This document shows positions 27,801 to 35,584 of a DNA stretch of 64,000 bases, piece by piece. Position numbers and translations under genes: made by a program. Origin of the DNA: Symbiodinium natans (taxonomy: Eukaryota; Sar; Dinophyceae; Suessiales; Symbiodiniaceae); NCBI GenBank assembly GCA_905221605.1, contig CAJNDS010002626.1, positions 274,315 to 338,314 on the forward strand, written 5' to 3'. Each line of letters starts with the position of its first letter. The stretch's first letter is position 1. The notes beneath the pieces are model-generated. The model was not told the DNA's origin. It was given only the letters and a program-made list of their open reading frames with translations, and made no database searches.

Positions 27801-30112
27801 TGGATGCTAATGGTTTCACGATTTCATCCAAGAAGACAGGGTTTGTGGCCAGCAGTACCCAGGCGAGCAAGCACCTGCGTGAACTCCTGCTGCCTCATGA
27901 GCCACAGGTGTACGACGTGATGCGTGACCTGGGCGTCGACAGTACAGGGGGGCGAAAGCGTCGCTTGGTGACGTCGGCAACGCGGGCCAAGAAAGCCCAT
28001 GCGAGACATAGCAAACTGTCTAGGCTGGGGCCGCCGCCCAGCACTAAACTCCGCGTGGTCAAGGCAGCGATCACATCAGTTGCTTTGTGGGGGCACCCCT
28101 CTGTGGGGGTTTCACCCAAAAGAATGAAATGGCTCCGAACAGTGGTAGGAAAACACCTGGGTAAATACAAGCTTGGGAGTTTGGAAACCATCTTGGACAT
28201 GGGAGCCAAGAAATGCCAGGATCCAAAGCGCACAATCCACAAGCAGCATTTCAAAGTGGTGGCCAAAGTTTTCCGTGCATGGATCGGTGGCGGAAAAGCC
28301 CACTTTGACTTGGCCTGGAAAACCACTTGGAAGAGGTTGAGTGCGGCCAAACACCACTGGCCACTGGTCACGGGGCCGATGGCAGCAACCATGGCGTACT
28401 TACTGGATCTGAAGGTAGATGCCAGTGACCCAGGCAAATGGAAGAGAGGAAGTGTCCTCAACGTTGATTGGACCCAGCCACGCATGGGTAGCCTCGCCTA
28501 CAAATGGCTTGAGGGATTCCTGGAGGAACAGAAGCGGGCTGCGATAGCGCGACAGGCAGGTGGCGCTGGTGCCCGAGAGGGGCTGGATTGGACGCCGCAT
28601 CACAAGCTGACGAAGCTGGGAGGCCTTAGCCCAGGCCTTATGGAAGGTATAAAGTCAGTGTGGCACGCGGGCGTCATCACGGAGTCCAAGCCAGGATGGT
28701 GCAAGAAGTGCCAAATGCCAGCAACTCTGGAGCATGTCCTCAAGGAATGTCCTTACTGGCGTGAACAAGGGTTCAAAGAACCCAAGCTCCAGGAATACTT
28801 GCGTCACAAATACCCATGGGAGTGTCTGTGGACAAGGGCACTCCTGCCAAAGCCGGCGGTGTGGCACCCGAAGCCGCCGGAACACCTTTTAGGTCTACGT
28901 TACCAAGGCTGCTTTGCAGCAGATGCCAAAGTGGAAGCGGAAGGCTTGATCTTCGCCACTGACGCAAGTGGAGGTCCAGGAGGAATAGACCCACGTGTAC
29001 AAACATCAGCCCTCGCAGTGGTGGCTATGACCTGGACAAAAGGTGTCCTGGTGGAAGCCGGACGGATTACAGAGCTGGTCTACCCGTGGCAGCCGGTGGT
29101 GGACATGGAGCGCCGTGCACTTTTCCGACTAATGGAGCACACGGAGGATCTGATTGATGTCACTATGGATTGCAAGCCGGCAGTCCAAGTGCTACAAAAA
29201 ACACAACCGCCGGAGGATGACCTGGAATGGAGCAAAGTGTGGAATGACAGGAAACGTATCAAGGCAACCTGGGTTCCGTCCCACAAAACTGAAGAGGAAT
29301 TCCTGGCGAAGATGGGGCCGGGCACGTTATGGCGACGTGCAGCGAATGACATGGCAGACAAAGTATGTGGTGCAGTAGCGGCGGCTGCTTACAGCCCAGC
29401 GCACAAGAGGCGTGTCAAAGAGTTGGACAATGTGGTGCGCACACTTTCCCTGGCGTACGGTGCACGCGCAGCCCACATATTGAGGAAGCGCAAAGAAGAA
29501 GACTTCCCCTTCATTCTGGACCATGCGCATTACAAAGAGAAGATGGAGGCCTCGCAGAAAGCTGAGGGATGCAAAAAAGAGAAGGGCAACGCCAAACTCA
29601 ACAAACGCCAGCGGCTATGGCAGTTGCTTAAAGACCCGGAGCGCGGGCATCAATGGGAGAAGGGCAGCGAACACCCCCGGAATTTAACACTGAAATGTCA
29701 ACTGTGCGGGTTGTATGTACAACAAACCCTCACGAACTTGGAGGTGGTCTTGGAGCAGTACTGCGTCAACCAGCCGGAGGCGCGAGTGCGTGAAGAGTGG
29801 GGTATCCACCCCTCCCATAACATGGTGAATTTGGGAATCCGTTGGGTTTGCACAAAGTGTGACCGAACACATGCACCGGTCAGCCAGAAGTGCAATAAAA
29901 GCCTGGCGGGGGAGTGCAAATCGCGGACTTCTCAGGGCAAGCTGGCTACCCAAGCGCAAACCCTTGTCAATGGTGGAAGTATGAGCAACGTCCAGTTTCA
30001 ACAGCCTCGCGTTCAGTTTGGTGGGAAACACGCCAAAGCTAAGCCCCAAGCCAGCGCACAGCAGAAGATGTCATTGTTTGTTAGGCCTCGCCAAGCTGAG
30101 GGAACGCAGTAA
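24899..30112 (+). CDS. LINE-a ORF2: apurinic-type endonuclease, reverse transcriptase, RNase H
   Basis: ATG at 24899, 1,737 residues, uninterrupted. A 240-residue leader holds translated hairpin repeats (ASQKAEG). The endonuclease shows SANITSW, LQETHLKTEG (about 25700), VLGDWNEAQD (about 26038) and SDEIDYG. The RT has SPGPDGWRIDHL (about 27064), SLFVDLESFFD (about 27428) and WLDDVSID (about 27706), so Trp-Leu replaces the usual Phe/Tyr-Ala before DD. A zinc finger CKKCQMPATLEHVLKEC follows (about 28699). RNase H has FATDASG (about 28953), DMERRAL, TMDCKPAV (about 29161) and NDMADKV (about 29345). Two more Cys clusters lie near the end (CQLCG, CTKCD). It would nick target DNA and prime reverse transcription there. 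Confidence 0.92.
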   Translation: MKARQVEESQWGDSDFSFDGGRKQCHGDIVWPQVHGEGSQAVYSTQVPNTNSTVEDSQESWSPVTRGPKSARAVDSSWAVTGPRYFGLGGADHEDECVNSASQKAEGSQTQMGDPTAVRGDSLRASQKAEEARLSASQSAEGHQRKQKPKKRKAHPRAPPKDLPQEWQMLCQVVGRYDASSEAAALEAIEKLEEQELNPLQQRACHEVLRSFVEQDAQYAKWILADVASGYRQDDKAECIKITSANITSWRKPIAAWIHELGPDLVVLQETHLKTEGIQQAMSHCQDMGYTFIGMPGSTKTKGVQGGLAVVAPRHRNLRYLTEYGTGPAGFLACAMRNKGWDLIIVSLYLESGVGFQAPNNIQVLARLIAFLKGCKVPYMVLGDWNEAQDTMRGTTLATEVGGAFVGVGEPTAQGSDEIDYGLVAKCLVPILQVKTDWETPFRPHAAMHWRVAQPCSSPDVPQMKKAGALVTETVEYEPVQNTQSINILDEPKMVDELSETFAHLSAGVERSITGRIDGMGVKSEIVRKKLVVNNPENVVWTGKRAAFWNRVQQWVKQGRHHGDAHPVARLVQRRLGEYYEGDAQNQEDMLASILGRGTDARLVLKRIDEQQCYARKADMEETAHQYKQWLSKAMEKGMRPLYNALRKEEQVVQRPYMEYDMLERPHIRRDHWAAVWTTGQPLAKSASLMTELEDAAKKQAASVEPLNPVEVKARIKKLALKSPGPDGWRIDHLQAMDDKAVEAVVSFYHECEAKAAWPQQMTVSLIAMLPKNLTRERPIALLHILYRTWVRLRWDLVSTWQAGYATTATYDKAVPGSCCLDVAVGRLLRNEVAKTNGVHVVSLFVDLESFFDTIQFQQLIMAATALQYPPLILKMALEVYMGARYLVADGVLSAGIRATNGVQAGCPAAPSLAKVALHPVIEKIQRRRDVANVDCWLDDVSIDIQHKSFKHVADSAIRVYRSLKDGMDANGFTISSKKTGFVASSTQASKHLRELLLPHEPQVYDVMRDLGVDSTGGRKRRLVTSATRAKKAHARHSKLSRLGPPPSTKLRVVKAAITSVALWGHPSVGVSPKRMKWLRTVVGKHLGKYKLGSLETILDMGAKKCQDPKRTIHKQHFKVVAKVFRAWIGGGKAHFDLAWKTTWKRLSAAKHHWPLVTGPMAATMAYLLDLKVDASDPGKWKRGSVLNVDWTQPRMGSLAYKWLEGFLEEQKRAAIARQAGGAGAREGLDWTPHHKLTKLGGLSPGLMEGIKSVWHAGVITESKPGWCKKCQMPATLEHVLKECPYWREQGFKEPKLQEYLRHKYPWECLWTRALLPKPAVWHPKPPEHLLGLRYQGCFAADAKVEAEGLIFATDASGGPGGIDPRVQTSALAVVAMTWTKGVLVEAGRITELVYPWQPVVDMERRALFRLMEHTEDLIDVTMDCKPAVQVLQKTQPPEDDLEWSKVWNDRKRIKATWVPSHKTEEEFLAKMGPGTLWRRAANDMADKVCGAVAAAAYSPAHKRRVKELDNVVRTLSLAYGARAAHILRKRKEEDFPFILDHAHYKEKMEASQKAEGCKKEKGNAKLNKRQRLWQLLKDPERGHQWEKGSEHPRNLTLKCQLCGLYVQQTLTNLEVVLEQYCVNQPEARVREEWGIHPSHNMVNLGIRWVCTKCDRTHAPVSQKCNKSLAGECKSRTSQGKLATQAQTLVNGGSMSNVQFQQPRVQFGGKHAKAKPQASAQQKMSLFVRPRQAEGTQ
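25197..25323 (+). repeat. Three CCTC/GAGG hairpins inside ORF2
   Basis: Copies at 25197-25218, 25270-25290 and 25302-25323, all in the same reading frame, code ASQKAEG, ASQKAEE and ASQSAEG. A fourth is at 29548-29568 (ASQKAEG) and a fifth at 30084-30102 (PRQAEG). Confidence 0.8.
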
Positions 30113-30345
30113 TTCCGCAGCCGTTTGGTGCAAGGAGACAGGGTTTCGGCCTCGTAGCTGAGGGTGAGGGCCTCGCAACGGGGAATTGCGATTGGTGTTT
30201 ACGGCCTCGCTTTGCTGAGGGAGTGTAGCTCGGCCTCGCGGTGCTGCGTGCTTGCGACACCGCAGAGGGTAAGAGAGGAGGCCTCGGCCTCGCAGAGCTG
30301 AGGGTGAAACAACGGCGTCCTCATCCTCAAGGCGGGCCTGTAGCA
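30113..30345 (+). other. LINE-a ORF2-ORF3 spacer with hairpins
   Basis: Non-coding, with hairpins at 30147-30164, 30202-30221 and 30285-30304 and decayed copies between them. Confidence 0.7.
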
Positions 30346-30935
30346 ATGAGGCAATGGAAGACGGATGCTACGATGAGAAGACAAGGGTCCCGACTACCAT
30401 CCTGGTTAAGGAATCGGCCGGACAAAGGCAAGGGCAAAAGCAAGAGCAAGCAGAAGGATCAGCCCCGAGAACGTTCCCCGCTTCGACAGGCCAGACACCC
30501 GGAGCAGCCTTGGGAGAGGGAAGAGGAGAGTGCTTCGGAATCTCCGGTGGGCCCGGTACGCCTACGGGAGAGAGGAGAAGACAGTGCGGCCTCGCACCAA
30601 GCTGAGGGTGTCAATACAGAGCAAGAGGCAAGCGAGCCTCGTACAGTCACGCTGGCGGAAGGGCCAGGTGCCCACAATATGGCCTCGCAGGAAGCTGAGG
30701 GAAAGGAGAAAAAGGAAGCCATGGGGCAAGCCAAGCCTGTGCACCTTTTGGTGCACAAACTGCAGAACCAGCAAAGGCCAAGGACAGCGCTCCATTGGCT
30801 TGGGGAGGTCCAATCGGTCCGCAACCCAACGGCAGGGCAAAGCTTACAGCCTAGGGTGCTTCCCTTCATAGGTGCAGCACTCGACGTGGATATGCTCTGG
30901 ATCGGCTATGGGTCATGAAACTGGCGATGGAACCC
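30346..30935 (+). pseudogene. LINE-a ORF3, first part
   Basis: ATG at 30346. The product is basic and disordered (KGKGKSKSKQKDQ), with two translated hairpins (ASHQAEG, ASQEAEG). Frame 1 stops at 30918, but frame 3 reads ALDRLWVMKLAMEP into the duplicated ATGGAACCC and continues in the piece at 34164. A one-base indel just before 30900 is therefore likely, as well as the foldback insertion. Function unknown. It follows ORF2 in the LINE, where most LINEs have nothing. Confidence 0.6.
30927..30935. repeat. 9-bp target duplication of the foldback element, left copy
   Basis: ATGGAACCC, repeated at 34164-34172. Joining at this site restores a continuous ORF3 reading. Confidence 0.82.
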
Positions 30936-30947
30936 GGGATGCCAATC

Positions 30948-31025
30948 AAAAAAAAACTTTTTTCCAATCAAGAAAAAACTTTTTTCCAATCAAAAAAAAA
31001 CTTTTCTCCAATCAAAAAAAAACTT
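30948..31025 (+). repeat. Foldback left terminal array
   Basis: Four tandem units of CAATCAAAAAAAAACTTTTTTC type. Each unit is itself self-complementary (A-run, C, T-run). Confidence 0.8.
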
Positions 31026-31224
31026 TCCTTTTTCAGAAAGGAGGACAAGAGGGAAGGGAGGAGGAAGGGAGGGACGGAAGGCAGGAAGGAAGGAAGGAAG
31101 GAAGGAGGGAGGGCAAGAAGGAAGGAAGGAAGGAAGGAGGGAGGGAGGGCAGGGAGGAAGGAAGGAAGGAAGGAAGGAAGGAAGGAAGGAAGGAAGGAAG
31201 GAAGGAAGGAAGGAAGGAAGGAAG
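31026..31224 (+). repeat. GGAA microsatellite
   Basis: An almost pure GGAA/GGGA tract. Long open frames read through it in several frames (KEGR and FLPS repeats) and are artefacts of the repeat. Confidence 0.95.
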
Positions 31225-31602
31225 CAATCTGAGGCCCCTTAACTAACTTAAAGTTGCTAAGTTTCTTGAAGCTCCTAAACTTCATTGAAGTCTCTAGGCG
31301 TTTTGAGGCCCCTAAACGTCCTTGAAGTCTCTAATAAGTGTTTTGAGGCCCATAAACTCACGTAAAGCTTCTAAGTCCCTGATGCCCCTAGTCTCTAAGC
31401 GTTTTGAGGCCCCTAAACTCCCTTAAAGTCTCGAAGTGTTTTCACGCCCCTGCACCCTCTTAAAGTTTCTCGGTTTCTTGAGGCCCCTAAACTCCCTTAA
31501 CGTCTCTGAGCAATCTGAGGCCCTTAAACTCACCTAAAGTTTCTAAGTTTCTCGAGGCCCCTAAACTCCCGTAAAGTTTCCAAGCGTTTTGAGGGGAGGG
31601 CC
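31225..31602 (+). repeat. Degenerate tandem repeat of about 43 bp
   Basis: Eight to nine copies of a unit like GAGGCCCCTAAACTCCCT followed by TAAAGTTTCTAAGCGTTTT. The embedded CCCTAAA words suggest derivation from telomeric repeats. Confidence 0.7.
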
Positions 31603-31880
31603 TATTTTTTGGTTTTTTTTGTCGATTTTCTTGGTTTGTCCTAAGAAAACCACCATTCCCTCTATATTTTTTAAAGGATTTGATGCATTTTCGTGGTTTT
31701 TCGTACGAAAAGCCGTAATTCCCTCTGTATTTTCATAGGAAAGCGTTATTTCTTGTAGGTTTTAGAAGGAAAGAAGGAAAGAAAGACAGGAAGAAAGGAA
31801 GGAAGGAAGGAAGAAGGACCAAAGGAAGGAAGGCAGAAAGGAAGGAAGGAGGGAAGGAAGGAAAGAAGGAAGGAAGGAAG
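31603..31880. other. AT-rich spacer and second GGAA tract
   Basis: 31603-31768 is AT-rich and has two related phrases (tttcttggtttgtcctaagaaaacca; tttcgtggtttttcgtacgaaaa) and no ORF. 31769-31880 is a GGAA/GAAA microsatellite. Confidence 0.7.
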
Positions 31881-32193
31881 CCTAAACCCTAAACCCTAAC
31901 CCTGAACCCTAACCCTGAACCCTAAACCCTAAACCCTAAAACCCCTAAACCCCCTAAACCCTAAACCCTAAACCCTAAACCCTAAACCCTAAACCCTAAA
32001 CCCTAAACCCTAAACCCTAAACCCCTAAACCCTAAAAACCCTAAACCCTAAACCCTAAACCCTAAACCCTAAACCCTAAACCCTAAACCCTAAACCCTAA
32101 ACCCTAAACCCTAAACCCTAAACCCTAAACCCTAAACCCTAAACCCTAAACCCTAAACCCTAAACCCTAAACCCTAAACCCTAAACCCTAACC
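31881..32193 (+). repeat. Interstitial telomere-type repeat, block 1 (CCCTAAA)n
   Basis: More than 40 copies, with degenerate variants at the left edge and nearly perfect copies toward the right. The complement TTTAGGG is the type reported for dinoflagellates and plants. Confidence 0.95.
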
Positions 32194-32800
32194 AGGCGTG
32201 CTTCAAAGCCCAAGAAACTAGTTGAAAAAACATTGTGTTTGCAAGTGGGGGGGGGGGGCTGCGCCCCCCCAAACCCCCCCGCCTTTTTTTTTGAGCCGTG
32301 CAGAGCGTGACCCCCCCACGCTTCTTTTAAGCCGCACCAAGCGTGCTTCAAAGCCCAAGAAACTAGTTGAAAAACATCGTGTGAGCATTGTGTTTGCAAA
32401 TGGGGGGGGGGGCTGCCCCCCCCCCCAACCCCCCCGCTTTTTTTAAGCCGTGCAGAGCGTGCTTCAAAGCCCAAGAAACTTGTTGACACCCATCATGTGA
32501 GCAGGGTGTTTGCAAATGGGGCTGGGGCTGCGCCCCCCCCAACCCCCCCCCGCTTTTTTTAAGCCGTACCAAGCGTGCTTCAAAGCCCAAGAAACTAGTT
32601 GAAAAACATCGTGTGAGCATTGTGTTTGCAAATGGGGGGGGCTGCGCCCCCCCCAACCCCCCCGCTTTTTTTAAGCCGTGCAGAGCGTGCTTCAAAGCCC
32701 AAGAAACTTGTTGACGCCCATCATGTGAACAGGGTGTTTGCAAATGGGGGGGGGGGGCTGCGCCCCCCCGCTTTTTTTAAGCCGTACCAAGCGTGCTTCA
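32194..32800 (+). repeat. Subtelomere-like tandem repeat, block 1
   Basis: Five units of about 115-148 bp, each starting near GCGTGCTTCAAAGCCCAAG and containing a G-run/CTGCG/C-run palindrome that would form a long GC stem. Reverse-strand frames through it (STSFLGFEA) are repeat artefacts. The last unit stops at gcgtgcttcaaa and passes directly into CCCTAAA. Confidence 0.9.
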
Positions 32801-33118
32801 AACCCTAAACCCTAAACCCTAAACCCTAAACCCTAAACCCTAAACCCTAAACCCTAAACCCTAAACCCCAAACCCTAATAAACCCTAAACCCTAACCCTA
32901 AACCCTAAACCCCCTAAACCCTAAACCCTAAAACCCTAAACCTAAAACCTAAACCCTAAACCTAAACTACCCTAAACCCTAAACCCTAAACCCTAACCCT
33001 AACCCCCTAAACCCTAAACCCTAAACCCTAAACCCTAAACCCTAAACCCTAAACCCTAAACCCTAAACCCTAAACCCTAAACCCTAAACCCTAAACCCTA
33101 AACCCTAAACCCTAACCA
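32801..33118 (+). repeat. Interstitial telomere-type repeat, block 2 (CCCTAAA)n
   Basis: Same orientation as block 1, with degenerate copies in the left half and a perfect tract on the right. Confidence 0.95.
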
Positions 33119-33836
33119 AGCGTGCTTCAAAGCCCAAGAAACTAGTTGAAAAAAACATTGTGTTTGCAAGTGGGGGGGGGGCTGCGCCCCCCCAAACCCC
33201 CCCGCCTTTTTTTTTTGAGCCGTGCAGAGCGTGACCCCCCCACGCTTCTTTTAAGCCGCACCAAGCGTGCTTCAAAGCCCAAGAAACTAGTTGAAAAACA
33301 TCGTGTGAGCATTGTGTTTGCAAATGGGGGGGGGGCTGCCCCCCCCCCAACCCCCCCGCTTTTTTTAAGCCGTGCAGAGCGTGCTTCAAAGCCCAAGAAA
33401 CTTGTTGACACCCATCATGTGAGCAGGGTGTTGCAAATGGGGCTGGGGCTGCGCCCCCCCCAACCCCCCCCCCGCTTTTTTTAAGCCGTACCAAGCGTGC
33501 TTCAAAGCCCAAGAAACTAGTTGAAAAACATCGTGTGAGCATTGTGTTTGCAAATGGGGGGGGGCTGCGCCCCCCCCAACCCCCCCGCTTTTTTTAAGCC
33601 GTGCAGAGCGTGCTTCAAAGCCCAAGAAACTTGTTGACACCCATCATGTGAGCAGGGTGTTTGCAAATGGGGCTGGGGCTGCGCCCCCCCCAACCCCCCC
33701 CGCTTTTTTTAAGCCGTACCAAGCGTGCTTCAAAGCCCAAGAAACTAGTTGAAAAACATCGTGTGAGCATTGTGTTTGCAAATGGGGGGGGGCTGGGCCC
33801 CCTCCAACCCCCCCGCTTTTTTTAAGCCGTGCAGAA
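33119..33836 (+). repeat. Subtelomere-like tandem repeat, block 2
   Basis: Six units arranged in the same order as block 1, including the same variant first unit, so telomere plus subtelomere was duplicated as a whole. Confidence 0.9.
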
Positions 33837-34163
33837 AGGAGTGTCTGTTTTGCCGCCCAAGACATATATACACATATTTTTTCCACACGTGCACACTAAA
33901 CTATACATATCTTTGCGTCGAATGCGGTATCGTCCAAGAGAGGCAAAACCTCTTGTAGACTACCAAGGATTTTTTTGATTAGGAAAAAGTTTTTTTTTGA
34001 TTCCCGCTTCTCGAATAAATTCATTCTAGATCTCTTATAAATACCCAAAGAAAGTTTTTTTTGATTGGAAAAAAGTTTTTCTTGATCTTTGGAAAGTTTT
34101 TTTTAGATTGGTCGGGAAAAGTTTTTTTTTGATTGGGAAAAAGTTTTTTTTGATGGGTTTTCC
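33837..34163 (-). repeat. Foldback right end: short unique stretch and inverted terminal array
   Basis: Unique AT-rich sequence to about 33965, then about five units of the 22-bp terminal repeat in inverse orientation, ending ggttttcc before the 9-bp duplication. Confidence 0.75.
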
Positions 34164-34805
34164 ATGGAACCCCAGAGCTTTGGCAACGAAGCAGGGTATG
34201 GGGAACAATTCCCCACCCTGGTCACCAGGACCCTGTGGGCAGGATGGATTGGAGTCCTTTTCGACGAAGCGGTGGAGGGTTACTGCCACCACTACTTCTA
34301 TGGAAGTATCATCCGCAGGACAGAGCTGTTCAACACATGGTGGCAGGAACGTCGCCATGAAGCCGGGGTCCTCAGACAGTCCCTGTTTTACCTGGTGGCT
34401 ATAACGTCATGGCTGACCATGCAAGGAGTTGCTCTATCGGATGTCACGGTGAGCAACGTTGGGCGCGACCCAATGTCAGGATCGTTACCACGGGCAGTGT
34501 TCTTTGACACGGCGGAGTGGACGATGCTGCAGGAGGAGAGATACAAGCTATCAAGCGGCCTTGTACGCCTCCTGGAGAAGTATGATGAGGAGCTACTGGC
34601 AACCATACGTGGATTGGTCAGAACGTACGACGGCAAGGCCAGCGCGCTTTGGATGGCGTGCGTAGGCAATGTCGGGCCATTTGCCCAGCACCTGCTGGAT
34701 GCCGGGATTGCAAAACGAGGATGGGATGGAACCCTACTTTCGGTTCCGGCAACAGAGATCCAGAAAATCACGCTGGGCATGCCGTATGACGAAGCTGATG
34801 AGTGA
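34164..34805 (+). pseudogene. LINE-a ORF3, second part
   Basis: Open from the duplicated ATGGAACCC to the stop at 34805 (213 residues). It looks like a folded, mainly helical protein (TLWAGWIGVLFDEAVEGYCHHY; FYLVAITSWLTMQGVALSDV). It is separated from its first part only by the foldback element. I do not recognise the family, and no catalytic motif stands out. Confidence 0.65.
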
Positions 34806-34988
34806 GCAGCGCAAGCCAGACAAGAAACATGGATAGTGGTCAGAGAGGCACCAAAAAACCGAATCAAAATACCGCCTCGGCGTGCTGGCTGAGGAGTTTC
34901 GGCCTCGACTTCGGTCTGAGGGGTGCAAGAGAGGGAACTTCGGCCTCAGCATGGCCTGAGGGACTTTCGGCCTCGACCACGGTCTGAG
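34806..34988 (+). other. LINE-a 3' UTR with hairpins, broken by DIRS-2
   Basis: Hairpins at 34900-34922 (inner stem GAC/GTC) and 34941-34962. A third (from 34970, inner stem GACC/GGTC) is cut by DIRS-2 after GAG and completed by GG at 43981. Confidence 0.8.
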
Positions 34989-35149
34989 AGCGCCTTCTCG
35001 CAAGCGAGACAGCACCTTATTTTCATTTTATACTTTTGCAATTCATGGGTGCATGAATTTTCATGAACATGATTGATTTGTTCACCATGTGAATTTTGAT
35101 CTCTCCGTCGCAGTGTGGCTGTGTGCAGCTCAGAGGATCAAAATTTTGT
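34989..35149 (+). repeat. DIRS-2 terminal repeat A1
   Basis: 161 bp, identical by eye to 43515-43675. It ends in AAAATTTTGT like the A repeat of DIRS-1. Confidence 0.93.
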
Positions 35150-35257
35150 GTGGGGCTCCGCTAATCTCGTAAGGGTGCCGCTGCTCTAGAGGTCCTGGGC
35201 GCTAAGGGTCCTCCCTCTAGGGGTCGTGCAAGCTGAGACCCCGGGCGGTCTCAGCGG

Positions 35258-35569
35258 ATGGACACCAGCTCCTCTTCGAGCGATTCGAGCATCAGCTGGG
35301 ATTGGCCGCCTCTGCCTCAGCGTGCTGCATTTCGACCAGTCCTCATCCGGCCTCGCTGCTTCCATCTTGACCTGCTTGAGCGCCGAGTGGCTGCGCCCCC
35401 TGACCTTTTCAGTTACGTGCTCGAGAGCTCCTTTTCCGGGGTTCTGTTGTCAACTGCGGAGGGCTCCAGGGTTTTCTTGTGCCTTAGTCCCCAGGCTTGG
35501 TTCCGTTTGGCTTGCAGTGGCCACAGGATCCACGCGTGCACCCGACAGCTTCTGCAGCTGTCTGCTTGA
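35258..35569 (+). CDS. Upstream ORF before DIRS-2 recombinase
   Basis: ATG at 35258 with 103 codons, Ser-rich at the start, in the same frame as the recombinase and ending 15 bases before its ATG. It may be a leader ORF or simply the open 5' UTR. No family recognised. Confidence 0.25.
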   Translation: MDTSSSSSDSSISWDWPPLPQRAAFRPVLIRPRCFHLDLLERRVAAPPDLFSYVLESSFSGVLLSTAEGSRVFLCLSPQAWFRLACSGHRIHACTRQLLQLSA

Positions 35570-35584
35570 TCAGAGTGCCGTCTG

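Larger units (their letters stand above)
30936..34163. mobile_element. Foldback-like element carrying telomeric and subtelomere-like repeats (3,228 bp)
   Basis: It is flanked by the 9-bp duplication ATGGAACCC. Both ends are arrays of a unit of about 22 bp (CCAATCAAAAAAAACTTTT): four copies forward on the left and about five in inverse orientation on the right, a compound inverted repeat. Inside are GGAA microsatellites, a degenerate 43-bp repeat, two CCCTAAA blocks and two subtelomere-like blocks. I find no transposase. Nine-bp duplications are typical of foldback and Mutator-type elements, so it may be mobilised in trans. Confidence 0.72.

Noticed and set aside
30872-31285. Lys/Glu/Gly/Arg-rich and Phe/Leu/Pro/Ser-rich ORFs on both strands
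   Set aside because: They are translations of the GGAA microsatellite, open in every frame.
31881-33118. True chromosome end
   Set aside because: The repeats lie inside a block framed by a 9-bp duplication, and LINE ORF3 continues on both sides, so they are interstitial (unless the assembly is wrong).
32181-33886. Minus-strand ORFs with STSFLGFEA repeats
   Set aside because: They are translations of the subtelomere-like tandem unit, with no start or domain logic.
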